NCBI GenBank assembly: GCA_044361535.1
Contig: JBIKIQ010000003.1
Coordinates: forward strand, 62,001-126,000
DNA: 64,000 bases
Direction of reading: 5' to 3'
Source: UBA952 sp044361535
GTDB lineage: Bacteria > Bacteroidota > Bacteroidia > Flavobacteriales_D > Crocinitomicaceae
Under the pieces are notes generated by a model, which was not told where the DNA came from, made no database searches, and saw only the letters and a list, made by a program, of their open reading frames with translations. Position numbers and translations under genes: made by a program. Positions 16,823 through 25,097 of the stretch are shown piece by piece (position 1 is the first letter of the stretch; every line of letters begins with the position of its first letter).

Positions 16823-17953
16823 TCAACCAAACGGATGATTTTTCACTTCCTTTATTCGCAATCCAATTAGCTTTTCTATACCTCTGATATAAGGCTGTTC
16901 TTCCACATCACAGAATGAAAGTGCTTTCCCACTTGCACCTGCACGACCTGTTCTACCAATACGATGAACATACGTTTCAGGAATGTTCGGAATATCATAA
17001 TTGATTACCAATTCCAATTCGTCAATATCAATTCCACGGGCTGCAATATCTGTGGCAACCAATACTTGAATCGTTCTGTTTTTGAAATTGTTTAACGCAT
17101 TTTGACGCGCGTTTTGCGATTTATTTCCGTGTATGGCTGCGGCTTTTATGTTGGCTCGAGAAAGAATTTTCACCACGCGATCCGCTCCATGTTTGGTTCT
17201 CGTAAAGATCAACACAAAATTTATAGCCTTTTCGCCTAAAATATGAAGCAGCAAATCTTTTTTCTTAGCCGTTACCACATGATAGAGTTCTTGTTCAATT
17301 TTTTCGGCAGTGGAAGAGACAGGTGTAACTACAACTTGCTGTGGATTTGTTAGCATCGTACTCGCAAGTGATTTAATTTCTTTGGGCATTGTGGCTGAAA
17401 AAAACAAGGTTTGTCTTTTGGCCGGAATGAGTTTGAGTACTTTCTTCACATCATGTATGAAACCCATGTCCAACATGCGATCTGCTTCGTCTAAAACAAA
17501 TACTTCCAAGCTTCTTAAATCGATATAGCCTTGCTGTTGTAAATCGAGTAAACGACCTGGTGTTGCAACCAATATATCAATTCCACTTTTCAGGCGATTA
17601 ATCTGACTCGTTTGATTAACTCCGCCAAAAATCACAGCATGACGCAGATTTAAATTACTTCCATAATCTTTTATGTTTTCTTCAATCTGAATGGCTAATT
17701 CGCGGGTTGGAGTCAATATTAATGAGCGAATTTTTCTCCGTCCTTCATTCTTTTGTGTCTTATACAAGTTTTGAAGAATTGGAATGGCAAATGCAGCTGT
17801 TTTTCCAGTTCCCGTCTGTGCACAACCCATAATATCTGATCCTGAAAGGATAATCGGAATGGCTTGTTGTTGAATTGGGGTTGGCGTAGAATATCCTTTT
17901 TTTTCAAGAGCGTTTAAGATCGGCTCTAAAAGATCGAGTTCTTTAAATGTCAT
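16823..17953 (-). CDS. DEAD-box ATP-dependent RNA helicase (RhlE-like)
   Basis: A 376-residue cytoplasmic RNA helicase. All core motifs are present in order: Q motif (FKELDLLEPILNALEKKGY, TPIQQQAI), motif I AQTGTGKT, Ia PTRELA, Ib TPGRLLD, II DEAD, III SAT, IV IFTRTKHGAD, V ATDIAARGID and VI HRIGRTGRAG. The layout is nearest to the RhlE group, which acts in ribosome assembly and RNA decay. The protein ends soon after motif VI (about 40 residues), so it lacks the long basic C-terminal tail seen in many RhlE proteins. It lies downstream of the gdhA terminator and has its own -7 box, so it is probably a single-gene unit. Confidence 0.95.
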   Translation of the reverse strand: MTFKELDLLEPILNALEKKGYSTPTPIQQQAIPIILSGSDIMGCAQTGTGKTAAFAIPILQNLYKTQKNEGRRKIRSLILTPTRELAIQIEENIKDYGSNLNLRHAVIFGGVNQTSQINRLKSGIDILVATPGRLLDLQQQGYIDLRSLEVFVLDEADRMLDMGFIHDVKKVLKLIPAKRQTLFFSATMPKEIKSLASTMLTNPQQVVVTPVSSTAEKIEQELYHVVTAKKKDLLLHILGEKAINFVLIFTRTKHGADRVVKILSRANIKAAAIHGNKSQNARQNALNNFKNRTIQVLVATDIAARGIDIDELELVINYDIPNIPETYVHRIGRTGRAGASGKALSFCDVEEQPYIRGIEKLIGLRIKEVKNHPFG

Positions 17954-18007
17954 AAATAGCGATTATTCTACGAAGACAAAAAAAGAATGAAATCCTAGAA
18001 TTTTTTA

Positions 18008-18015
18008 CAAAGGTA
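18008..18015 (-). promoter_or_regulatory. -7 box of the DEAD-box helicase gene (TACCTTTG on the minus strand)
   Basis: The plus strand reads CAAAGGTA, an exact TAnnTTTG match on the minus strand, 54 bases upstream of the helicase ATG. No TTG was seen at the usual -33 position. A long leader would be consistent with post-transcriptional control, but nothing structured was identified. Confidence 0.5.
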
Positions 18016-18080
18016 GGTGAACGAGCTGCTAAAACCTATTTTTTGATTGAAATACTTCAAGACAATAGTTTTCAAACAAA

Positions 18081-18106
18081 AAAAGGCTGTCTTCGGACAG
18101 CCTTTT
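18081..18106 (-). terminator. Strong intrinsic terminator of gdhA
   Basis: AAAAGGCTGTC and GACAGCCTTTT form a perfect 11-bp stem around a four-base loop (TTCG on plus, CGAA on the gdhA strand). On the minus strand it is followed by TTTGTTTG, and it starts 22 bases after the gdhA stop. The symmetric A and T tails could allow it to work on both strands. Confidence 0.9.
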
Positions 18107-18128
18107 CAAATTTATACTAACGATTGAT

Positions 18129-19484
18129 TTACACCAACCCTTGATCGATCATTGAATCAGCAACTTTCACAAATCCTGCGATGTTTGCTCCTTTCACGTA
18201 ATCTACATTTCCGTCTTCGCCTTTTCCGTATTTCACACACGCTTCGTGGATAGAAACCATGATGCCGTGTAAACGTTGATCAACCTCTTCAGAAGACCAA
18301 GACAAACGCAATGAGTTTTGTGACATTTCCAATCCAGATGTAGCAACACCACCAGCGTTAGATGCTTTACCAGGAGAGAAAAGAACTTTTGCCGCTTGGA
18401 ATGCCAAGATTGCTTCCGGTGTAGAAGGCATATTCGCTCCTTCAGCCACACATTTCACGCCATTTGAAATTAACTCTGCCGCCTCTTCACCATTCAATTC
18501 GTTTTGAGTTGCACAAGGTAATGCGATATCGACTTTCACTTCCCAAGGACGCTTCCCTGCAACAAATTTCGCAGATGGATATTTCGCAGTGTATTCAGAG
18601 ATTCTTCCTCTTTTTACGTTTTTCAATTCCATTACAAAAGCCAATTTATCAGCATCAATTCCATCTGCATCGTAGATGTATCCTTCTGAATCGGACAATG
18701 TAACGACTGTCGCGCCTAATTGCGTTGCTTTTTCACAAGCATATTGAGCCACATTACCTGAGCCAGAAACGGCAACTACTTTCCCATTAAAAGAATCGTC
18801 TTTAGTTGCCAACATTTCTTTTGCGAAATAAACGGTTCCGTAACCTGTTGCTTCTGGACGAATCAAAGATCCACCCCAGTTGCGCGCTTTTCCTGTTAAT
18901 ACACCAGTAAATTCATTACGAATTCTCTTGTATTGTCCAAACATATATCCGATTTCACGACCACCTACACCGATATCTCCAGCAGGAACGTCTGTGTCAG
19001 CTCCAATGTGACGACATAACTCAGTCATAAAAGATTGACAAAACTTCATTACTTCATTGTCTGACTTTCCTTTTGGATCAAAGTCTGAACCTCCTTTACC
19101 ACCACCCATTGGTAATGTAGTAAGTGAGTTTTTAAAAATTTGCTCAAAACCTAAAAACTTCAAAATTGAAAGGTTCACACTTGGGTGAAAACGCAATCCA
19201 CCTTTGTATGGTCCGATAGCAGAGTTAAATTCTACACGGTACCCGCGATTAACTTGTACGTTACCGTTATCGTCCAACCAAGGAACTCGGAAAATAATCG
19301 TTCTTTCCGGCTCAACAATACGATCTAAAATTTTAGCCGCTTTGTATTTCGGATTTTCTTCAATTACCGGGATAACCGCTTCAGCTACTTCATGAACAGC
19401 TTGAATAAACTCAGGTTCTCCACCGTTTTTTGCCTTAACGCGATCCATAAATGCGTCGATGGCTGCTTGATATTTACTTGACAT
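18129..19484 (-). CDS. gdhA: Glutamate dehydrogenase, NADP-type
   Basis: A 451-residue cytoplasmic enzyme that interconverts glutamate with 2-oxoglutarate and ammonia. Seen: the substrate region GPYKGGLRFHPSVNLSILKFLGFEQ, the catalytic-lysine motif PMGGGKGGSDFDPKGKSD, the DVPAGDIGVGGREIGYMFG stretch, and the Rossmann motif VAVSGSGNVAQYACEKA followed by TLSDSEGYIYD. The length of about 450 residues and the hexameric-type sequence point to the NADP-dependent, biosynthetic class used for ammonia assimilation (inference from family). It is monocistronic: a -7 box sits upstream and a strong terminator directly downstream. No anomaly was seen. Confidence 0.97.
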   Translation of the reverse strand: MSSKYQAAIDAFMDRVKAKNGGEPEFIQAVHEVAEAVIPVIEENPKYKAAKILDRIVEPERTIIFRVPWLDDNGNVQVNRGYRVEFNSAIGPYKGGLRFHPSVNLSILKFLGFEQIFKNSLTTLPMGGGKGGSDFDPKGKSDNEVMKFCQSFMTELCRHIGADTDVPAGDIGVGGREIGYMFGQYKRIRNEFTGVLTGKARNWGGSLIRPEATGYGTVYFAKEMLATKDDSFNGKVVAVSGSGNVAQYACEKATQLGATVVTLSDSEGYIYDADGIDADKLAFVMELKNVKRGRISEYTAKYPSAKFVAGKRPWEVKVDIALPCATQNELNGEEAAELISNGVKCVAEGANMPSTPEAILAFQAAKVLFSPGKASNAGGVATSGLEMSQNSLRLSWSSEEVDQRLHGIMVSIHEACVKYGKGEDGNVDYVKGANIAGFVKVADSMIDQGLV

Positions 19485-19513
19485 ACGTGATTGATTTTTT
19501 AACGTTTTCGAGG

Positions 19514-19539
19514 CAAAAGTAATTAATTTTTACGATCAA
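19514..19539 (-). promoter_or_regulatory. gdhA promoter (minus strand TTG, 15-bp spacer, TACTTTTG)
   Basis: On the minus strand TACTTTTG (plus 19514-19521) matches TAnnTTTG exactly, 29 bases before the gdhA ATG. A TTG in TTTTTG (plus CAA at 19537-19539) lies 15 bases upstream, slightly short of the usual spacing. Confidence 0.55.
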
Positions 19540-19589
19540 AAACACGCGAGTAAATAATTCTAATTCCTCAAGGTCTGAATATTTTACAT

Positions 19590-19597
19590 TACCTTTG
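19590..19597 (+). promoter_or_regulatory. -7 box TACCTTTG, near-leaderless
   Basis: An exact -7 consensus ending five bases before the ATG at 19603, the same geometry as at 3607-3614. It would drive the 84-residue gene, the OmpH-like gene and the DUF4924 gene as one unit. Confidence 0.5.
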
Positions 19598-19602
19598 TGT
19601 AG

Positions 19603-19857
19603 ATGCGATTAATAAAGGAAATTCCTCACGAACGTTACCGTATTACGGTGCATAACTACAACGCCAAATATTTGGTGAAAATTGAACTCGGACAGTTTGA
19701 ACAGACTTTTAAAATAGGAGAAACCGATGTTCAATCGCTTGAAGATCTTGAAGGAATGCTTAATCCTCAATTACTTTCTAATTGTCTTCAGCGCTTTATT
19801 CAAATGCGTGAAGATTGGGAAAATGCGTTTAACCAAAAAAATTTAACTCATGAATAA
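19603..19857 (+). CDS. Small conserved-looking cytoplasmic protein, unknown function
   Basis: An 84-residue protein without signal peptide or membrane segment. It starts MRLIKEIPHERYRITVHNYN, continues with a strand-rich part (KYLVKIELGQFEQTFKIGE) and ends in a helical part with LQRFIQMREDWENAF. I do not recognise a named family, although the mixed beta-then-alpha layout looks like a folded small domain rather than a chance frame. Evidence that it is real: its own -7 box, an ATG right behind it, and an eight-base overlap with the next gene, which suggests translational coupling. It probably forms an operon with the OmpH-like and DUF4924 genes. Confidence 0.8.
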   Translation: MRLIKEIPHERYRITVHNYNAKYLVKIELGQFEQTFKIGETDVQSLEDLEGMLNPQLLSNCLQRFIQMREDWENAFNQKNLTHE

Positions 19858-20440
19858 ACTAATTTTAGTAGCCTCCATTTTTGGATTTATCCTGATAGGC
19901 TGTTCCGAAGACAAACCAAAACCATCAACCACGCCTACAGTTGAAAAAAGGGATTTGAAAGGAATGAAAATCGCCTATTACAACAGCGATTCATTGAAAG
20001 AACAATTTATCTTTTTCAAAGAACAGGATTCATTAATGACCGCTAAACAAAAAGTTTTTGAATCAGAACTTCAACGCAAACAACAAGAGTTCGAGGCATT
20101 TATTACCAAAAACGAAGGATTGATGAAACAAGGCTTATTGTCTGAAAATGAGCAAGCAGCGTTGTCCCAAAAAGCTCAGGCAATGCAGAAACAAATCATG
20201 GATTTTCAGCAAAATCAAGGTCAAGCATTGGAAAAGGAGGCAGTTGATAAAATGACGGTGATTGGAAATAAAGTTGAAAAATTTGCAAAGGAGTTTTCAC
20301 AGAAAAACAAAATTGATGTTTTATTGATTCACGGGAAAGGAGGCCAAATTGGGTATATCGACCCAAGTATGGACGTTACAAAAGAATTTGTGAATTACCT
20401 GAATGAGAAACAAGCGGAAATCGCGAAAGAATTGAAGTAA
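19850..20440 (+). CDS. OmpH/Skp-family periplasmic chaperone-like lipoprotein
   Basis: A 196-residue protein with lipobox LIGC (Cys at about residue 18). The mature part has the OmpH/Skp layout: a short strand MKIAYYNSDSLKEQF, a long charged helix pair (about 60-145, including FESELQRKQQEFEAFITKN and QKAQAMQKQIMDFQQNQG), and a closing beta part (IDVLLIHGKGGQIGYIDPSMDVT). Skp proteins hold unfolded outer-membrane proteins in the periplasm. Bacteroidota carry several paralogues, and many are lipid-anchored variants like this one (family knowledge). It overlaps the upstream small gene by eight bases and the next gene begins one base after its stop codon. Confidence 0.88.
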   Translation: MNKLILVASIFGFILIGCSEDKPKPSTTPTVEKRDLKGMKIAYYNSDSLKEQFIFFKEQDSLMTAKQKVFESELQRKQQEFEAFITKNEGLMKQGLLSENEQAALSQKAQAMQKQIMDFQQNQGQALEKEAVDKMTVIGNKVEKFAKEFSQKNKIDVLLIHGKGGQIGYIDPSMDVTKEFVNYLNEKQAEIAKELK

Positions 20441-20441
20441 A

Positions 20442-20993
20442 ATGTTGTTAGCTCAGCAAAAACAAAAAGAAAATATTGCCGAGTACATTATCTACATGTA
20501 CCAAATGGAAGATATTGTTCGCGCTTTTCAGTTTGATTTGGATAAAATAGTTCAGTACATTGTCCATCCGGCAGTCAAAAACGACCATGAACTTACCGAT
20601 AACAAAAAGTGGTTTGAAGATGTTATTCGTCAAATGAAGGCTCAGCGCTTAGAGCAACAAGGGCATTTAGCTGACATTCAAGATGTTGTTATTGAATTGT
20701 CTTATTTACACAACACGCTTTTGACGGTTTACAACGACGAAAAATACAAAACACTCAACGAGCAAGGTGCAGTAACTATTGATGAATTTAAAGCTAAATC
20801 AAACCTCAAGGATAAAAACAACATCGAGATTATGTTGCACGCCATGTACATGAAGTTGCTCATGCGTCTAAAAAAACAAGAAATCAGCTCGGAAACAGAA
20901 GAAGCATTTGACACTATGCGTATTCAATTGGCGTATTTAGTGAAGGCTTATCATGAAATGAAAAATGGCACATTGAGTTATTTACAGAATTAA
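20442..20993 (+). CDS. DUF4924-family protein
   Basis: A 183-residue cytoplasmic, mostly alpha-helical protein with no signal peptide. The opening MLLAQQKQKENIAEYIIYMYQMEDIVRAF and the internal segments KKWFEDVIRQMKAQRLEQQGH and MLHAMYMKLLMRLKKQEIS are the features by which I recognise DUF4924, a Bacteroidota-restricted family without a known role. Length is normal. It is the third gene of the run beginning at 19603 and starts one base after the OmpH-like stop, so it shares that transcript. The stop is followed by a short AAGGAT/ATCCTT hairpin that runs into the next gene start. Confidence 0.85.
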   Translation: MLLAQQKQKENIAEYIIYMYQMEDIVRAFQFDLDKIVQYIVHPAVKNDHELTDNKKWFEDVIRQMKAQRLEQQGHLADIQDVVIELSYLHNTLLTVYNDEKYKTLNEQGAVTIDEFKAKSNLKDKNNIEIMLHAMYMKLLMRLKKQEISSETEEAFDTMRIQLAYLVKAYHEMKNGTLSYLQN

Positions 20994-21016
20994 AGGATTT
21001 TCTACTCGATCCTTAA

Positions 21017-22126
21017 ATGCCCCAGCCTAAATACAAAATATCAACCCAACTCCTCACTAGCCTTAAATGGGAATTGGAGAAAAAAGTATATTATCCAATA
21101 AATACAAAGCTAGACTGTAAGAAAATAGCACAATTATTTCAATTAAAAACAGGAAAAAGTATTTCGGAAAGTACCTTGTATAGAATGTTTTTGTGGAATG
21201 TACATCAACACACACCCTATATCCATACCCTAGAAATTATTGCTGAATTTCTTGATTACAAAAACTGGTTTGAGTTGGAAAACAGGTTGCGCGAGCTAAT
21301 TCAGTTTCAAAATGTTTTTGGTGCCTTTCCAAATGAGAAACATTATACCAGTTTGTTAAGTTTAACTTTGAATCACGGATCTTTGAAACCATTATATGAG
21401 TTTTTGCATCAATTCTCAAGCGAATTGCCTCTAGATAAGAAAGCAATTCTTGGAGAAGAACTTTTTCTAGCCTTATCAAACAATAAAAATAACATTCAGT
21501 TTTTCAAGTTATTTCACACTGTTCCGGTTGTAAGAGAGGGGTTTTTCGAGATTTTTGCTGACCCAGAATTTTCAATACCACACTACGAAATAGGGTTGAA
21601 CTATTATTTAAATCAAATAAAACCACATAAATCGGAAAAAGACTTACAAGATTATATTTTTGCCAATTCTTTGTTACTCAGACACTATTTTATTCGAGGT
21701 TTAAAGGACAAGGTACTGGAAATTGGAAAACGATTATACATCGATTTTCAGTTAGATGAAAACTCAATAAATGATATATATATTTTCCCTAAGTTACGCT
21801 ATTTATCGTACAAATTACTTTTTCTTTACGTTCAAAACGGATTTAATCAAACGTATTGGGAATGGCTTTATGATTTTGCCATAAAATCTGCAATTATACT
21901 ACCTGAAGTGGAGAAGCGAATTGTTATTCATACCCTTTTGGATGTCTTACAAATAAATCCAACATTACAGGAAAAAACTTATTTTGAGCTTCAACTCCTT
22001 TTTCCAGAAATTTTTTCGCTTCAACCTTCGTACGTCAACAAACTCACAATTAGCGATAAAATTAGTTATCTGGATGCTAATGGTTCAAGGTTTATTTCAA
22101 AAAATAAAGCAAGAATTGCCTCTTGA
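21017..22126 (+). CDS. Putative DNA-binding protein of unknown function (Bacteroidota type)
   Basis: A 369-residue protein with no signal peptide or membrane segment. The N-terminal 90 residues contain a helix-turn-helix-like layout: CKKIAQLFQLKTGKSISESTLYRMFLW followed by HTLEIIAEFLDYKNWFELEN. This pairing, STLxRhhh then a leading-helix LxxhAxhLxYKxW motif, recurs in unnamed Bacteroidota proteins and resembles a DNA-binding arrangement (inference). The remaining 280 residues are mainly helical and could form repeats (LYEFLHQFSSELPLDKKAIL, KDKVLEIGKRLYIDFQLDE), with no motif I can name. It is 23 bases downstream of DUF4924 and convergent with the following T9SS gene. Confidence 0.65.
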   Translation: MPQPKYKISTQLLTSLKWELEKKVYYPINTKLDCKKIAQLFQLKTGKSISESTLYRMFLWNVHQHTPYIHTLEIIAEFLDYKNWFELENRLRELIQFQNVFGAFPNEKHYTSLLSLTLNHGSLKPLYEFLHQFSSELPLDKKAILGEELFLALSNNKNNIQFFKLFHTVPVVREGFFEIFADPEFSIPHYEIGLNYYLNQIKPHKSEKDLQDYIFANSLLLRHYFIRGLKDKVLEIGKRLYIDFQLDENSINDIYIFPKLRYLSYKLLFLYVQNGFNQTYWEWLYDFAIKSAIILPEVEKRIVIHTLLDVLQINPTLQEKTYFELQLLFPEIFSLQPSYVNKLTISDKISYLDANGSRFISKNKARIAS

Positions 22127-22157
22127 AATAATACTTAATTCGTAAATCGTTTTAAGA

Positions 22158-25097
22158 TTACCTAATTAGTGTAATGTGTCCATGAAAAACTTCAGAACCA
22201 CCACCGAAATAATTAGCGGTTAACTTGTAAAAGTAAACCCCATCATTAGCATTAACATCATCAGTTGTTTTCCCATTCCAACCGCCGTTTAGGTCTGCAA
22301 ATTCATAGATTTTATTTCCCCAACGGTTCAATATTACACATTCAATTGATTCAACACAAATGGCATTTATTTTCCAAACATCATTCGTTTGATCATCATT
22401 GGCGGTTAATACATTAGGTATGATTATAGATGATTCTCCAGCAGTCATAATCAAATTCTCAATTTGATTATAGCTACAGCCATTTGCATCAACTACATTT
22501 AAATCATAATTACCTACTCCCACATTTTGCAAAGGATTTAAAGTCTGAACATTTACACCGTTTACCGTGTATAAATAAGGACCCGTTCCACCGATTGTTC
22601 CGTTAATTACAAGTGTCCCATTATCTAAACCACAATTTGGATTAGTTAGACCAACTTGAATCAAGGACGGCCCCGCAAAAACTGGTACTATAATTTGCTC
22701 CTGATAGGCGCAGTTATTTACGTCTAAAACTGAAATTAAATAAGAACCTTGAGCCAAGCTATCAAATAGTTGGGCAGATGAATAAATGCCATTATTAATT
22801 GCATATGTATAAGGAGAAGTACCTCCAGCAGTAGTTGCTAAACTGATTATCCCCGTGTTTTCATCGCATTGTGTAGAGGTTATGTTTGCCGTAATATCCG
22901 TAGGTGGCGTTGTTGTACCAACTTGAATTGCAGTATCTCCTGTGCAAATCCCATCTGTATAAGAAATTAAGTAAGAGCCAGCAAGTAAATTAGAAGCACT
23001 ATCAATGGTTGAATTTATGCCACTTGGCCAAGAGAATGCATAGATTCCAGTTGGTGAAACATCTAAATCAACCGCCCCATTAGCTTGCTGACAGGTAGAA
23101 TTATAGATTGTGGCAGTTGAAGTCAGTCCAACACTTTGAAGAATTGTAATTGTTGTATCAAAAGCACACGTATTGTCTGAAATACTTACTTGATAAGCTC
23201 CTGGAGCAAGATTAGTAGCACTATTTGTCGTTGAAATAGCTGGAGTCCACGTGTATGAAAAAACAGAACTATTTGGTGTGTTATCAACGATAATTAAACC
23301 GTTGTTTTCACCACATGTTGTTTGATTAATTTGAAAAAAGGATTCAAAAGGCACAGGATTTTGCAAAACAATTGTTGTATCGAAGGTGCAATTGAGTTGT
23401 GTAATTGTAATTTGATAGGAACCTTGAGGCAAATTGCTGGCAGTGTTTGTTGTGGAGACATTTGGCAACCAAGTATATGTATATGAAGCATCGAAGGGAT
23501 CTATGGATATTGACCCATTGGATTGAAGGCACCCCGGTTGTTGCACTGTAGTTGATAAATCAAAAGGATTTGTAATTACCTGTATGGTATAGATTTCTTG
23601 GCAATTATTGGCATCTGTAACGGTTACATTATAAGTTCCTTCACACAAGTTGGTAGCCGTTTGAGTGGTTTGATTTAAATCATCGTCCCATTGATAGGAA
23701 TATGGAGCTGTTCCTGAAGTTACATTTACTGTTCCTTGTCCATTGCAATAACCTATTAAAGAGCCTGTTAAGCAATTTTGTACGTCATTACAAATAGAGT
23801 AAGTAGGTTGACCTATCCCAGCCCAGTTACCCCCATCTGGCATTCTACGAATAGTTTGACCAAAATGAGTTCCACCATCGGCTGGACTAGCATAAAATTT
23901 TAAATCATTAGGAATATCATTGTAACTGAGTAAACTCGTTCCGTTGGAACATCCGGGTAGTGAAGAAATACAAGGTTGTCCCGCTAAAGAGGCTGTATTT
24001 CCCGGCCCCCATCTTACGGCATCAACAGCATTTCCATTAGCATCGTAAAAGGCAAACCATCCACCAGCATTTGGAAACCAGACTCTTGTGCCTGAACAAC
24101 AAATTCCTAATTCGTTAACTTCACCGGGAACAATTACTTCCACAACATTCCCTCCGTTTTGAACGAGTAGGTTAGCAGGAACGGGATCAACATTTATTCC
24201 TCTAACCATACAGAATCCATTAGGGGGAATAATAGTACCGGCGGGCAATCTAAATCCACCAGAGCCCTCTGCTGTAGAATTACCCAAATAATAACAAGAA
24301 ATATCGACGCTATCGCATAAATCAGGATTATAAAGTTCGATCCATTCACCCCTTCCGCCAGCTGGTCCAGGCCCAGAAATTGAACCATCGTTAACCGAAG
24401 GCGAAATCATTAACTCATTTATAAGTATCGGAGGACCACTGTAAAAGCAAGGTTCACATACAGAATTAGGTACCACAGAAACATTTGAAACGAGATTACA
24501 CCCCGTAGGTGCTGTTGGAGGTGTGATACAACAGTTACCTCCTTGTGAAATTGTTAACGTGCTGTTTTGCCAACAGCCATATTGGGTATTATGAGAAAAC
24601 AAGTTAGAATTTGTTGTGTTTTCAAAATAATAAACGATTTCATCGGGAGTATTTACTCCTCCTGCATTTGTAAGCGTGTCGCACTGCCCAGAAGCACCAA
24701 TCATAGTACTACCCCAAGAACCAGCTCCATTTCCATGGGTAGGAGTATATCCTACTGGTGGATTAGTTAATATCGAAATATTTGATGCAGGCACACCTGT
24801 TATGGAGGTAGTAAAATTACCTTGTCCACAATTATTGTTGTTTTGAGTTGAATTGAATCCGGCGTAGATAACTTGAACAACATTTCCGGCAAAAGCCCCT
24901 GTAATTGTTACCTGAACAGGTTCGTAAGTACATATTGCAATTACCAAATTAGGAATGTTTTGATCAACATCAATAGTAATGATTCCTCCGTCATAATTGG
25001 AAAAAATGGCTAAATTTCCATTTGAGTTGCAAATGGATTGGGAAATCCCGTTAAATGAGACAAGCACCATTAAGTAGGCTATTAATTTACTTTTCAT
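22158..25097 (-). CDS. Large T9SS type B surface protein with lamin-tail domain and SprB-like repeats
   Basis: A 979-residue secreted protein. Signal peptide at residues 1-19 (cut near GIS-Q). A Cys-rich N-terminal region runs to about 220. A lamin-tail domain (about 225-440) starts ILINELMISPS and contains RGEWIELYNPD, SCYYLGNSTAEGSGGFRLP and VDAVRWGPGN. Residues about 445-875 hold repeats of the SprB type, each with SYQWDDDLNQTTQTATNL, CEGTYNVTVTDANNC or close variants. The last 90 residues are the gliding-motility-associated C-terminal (type B sorting) domain: IPNVLTANDDQTNDVWKI, LNRWGNKIYEF, GVYFYKLTANYFGG and GHITLIR. It overlaps the S41 gene by 11 bases and is probably coexpressed with it. 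Adhesion or gliding is inference from the family. Confidence 0.9.
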   Translation of the reverse strand: MKSKLIAYLMVLVSFNGISQSICNSNGNLAIFSNYDGGIITIDVDQNIPNLVIAICTYEPVQVTITGAFAGNVVQVIYAGFNSTQNNNNCGQGNFTTSITGVPASNISILTNPPVGYTPTHGNGAGSWGSTMIGASGQCDTLTNAGGVNTPDEIVYYFENTTNSNLFSHNTQYGCWQNSTLTISQGGNCCITPPTAPTGCNLVSNVSVVPNSVCEPCFYSGPPILINELMISPSVNDGSISGPGPAGGRGEWIELYNPDLCDSVDISCYYLGNSTAEGSGGFRLPAGTIIPPNGFCMVRGINVDPVPANLLVQNGGNVVEVIVPGEVNELGICCSGTRVWFPNAGGWFAFYDANGNAVDAVRWGPGNTASLAGQPCISSLPGCSNGTSLLSYNDIPNDLKFYASPADGGTHFGQTIRRMPDGGNWAGIGQPTYSICNDVQNCLTGSLIGYCNGQGTVNVTSGTAPYSYQWDDDLNQTTQTATNLCEGTYNVTVTDANNCQEIYTIQVITNPFDLSTTVQQPGCLQSNGSISIDPFDASYTYTWLPNVSTTNTASNLPQGSYQITITQLNCTFDTTIVLQNPVPFESFFQINQTTCGENNGLIIVDNTPNSSVFSYTWTPAISTTNSATNLAPGAYQVSISDNTCAFDTTITILQSVGLTSTATIYNSTCQQANGAVDLDVSPTGIYAFSWPSGINSTIDSASNLLAGSYLISYTDGICTGDTAIQVGTTTPPTDITANITSTQCDENTGIISLATTAGGTSPYTYAINNGIYSSAQLFDSLAQGSYLISVLDVNNCAYQEQIIVPVFAGPSLIQVGLTNPNCGLDNGTLVINGTIGGTGPYLYTVNGVNVQTLNPLQNVGVGNYDLNVVDANGCSYNQIENLIMTAGESSIIIPNVLTANDDQTNDVWKINAICVESIECVILNRWGNKIYEFADLNGGWNGKTTDDVNANDGVYFYKLTANYFGGGSEVFHGHITLIR

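Noticed and set aside
20993..21014. AAGGAT/ATCCTT hairpin before the 21017 gene
   Set aside because: It is only six base pairs with no T-run and runs up to the start codon; too weak to be called a terminator.
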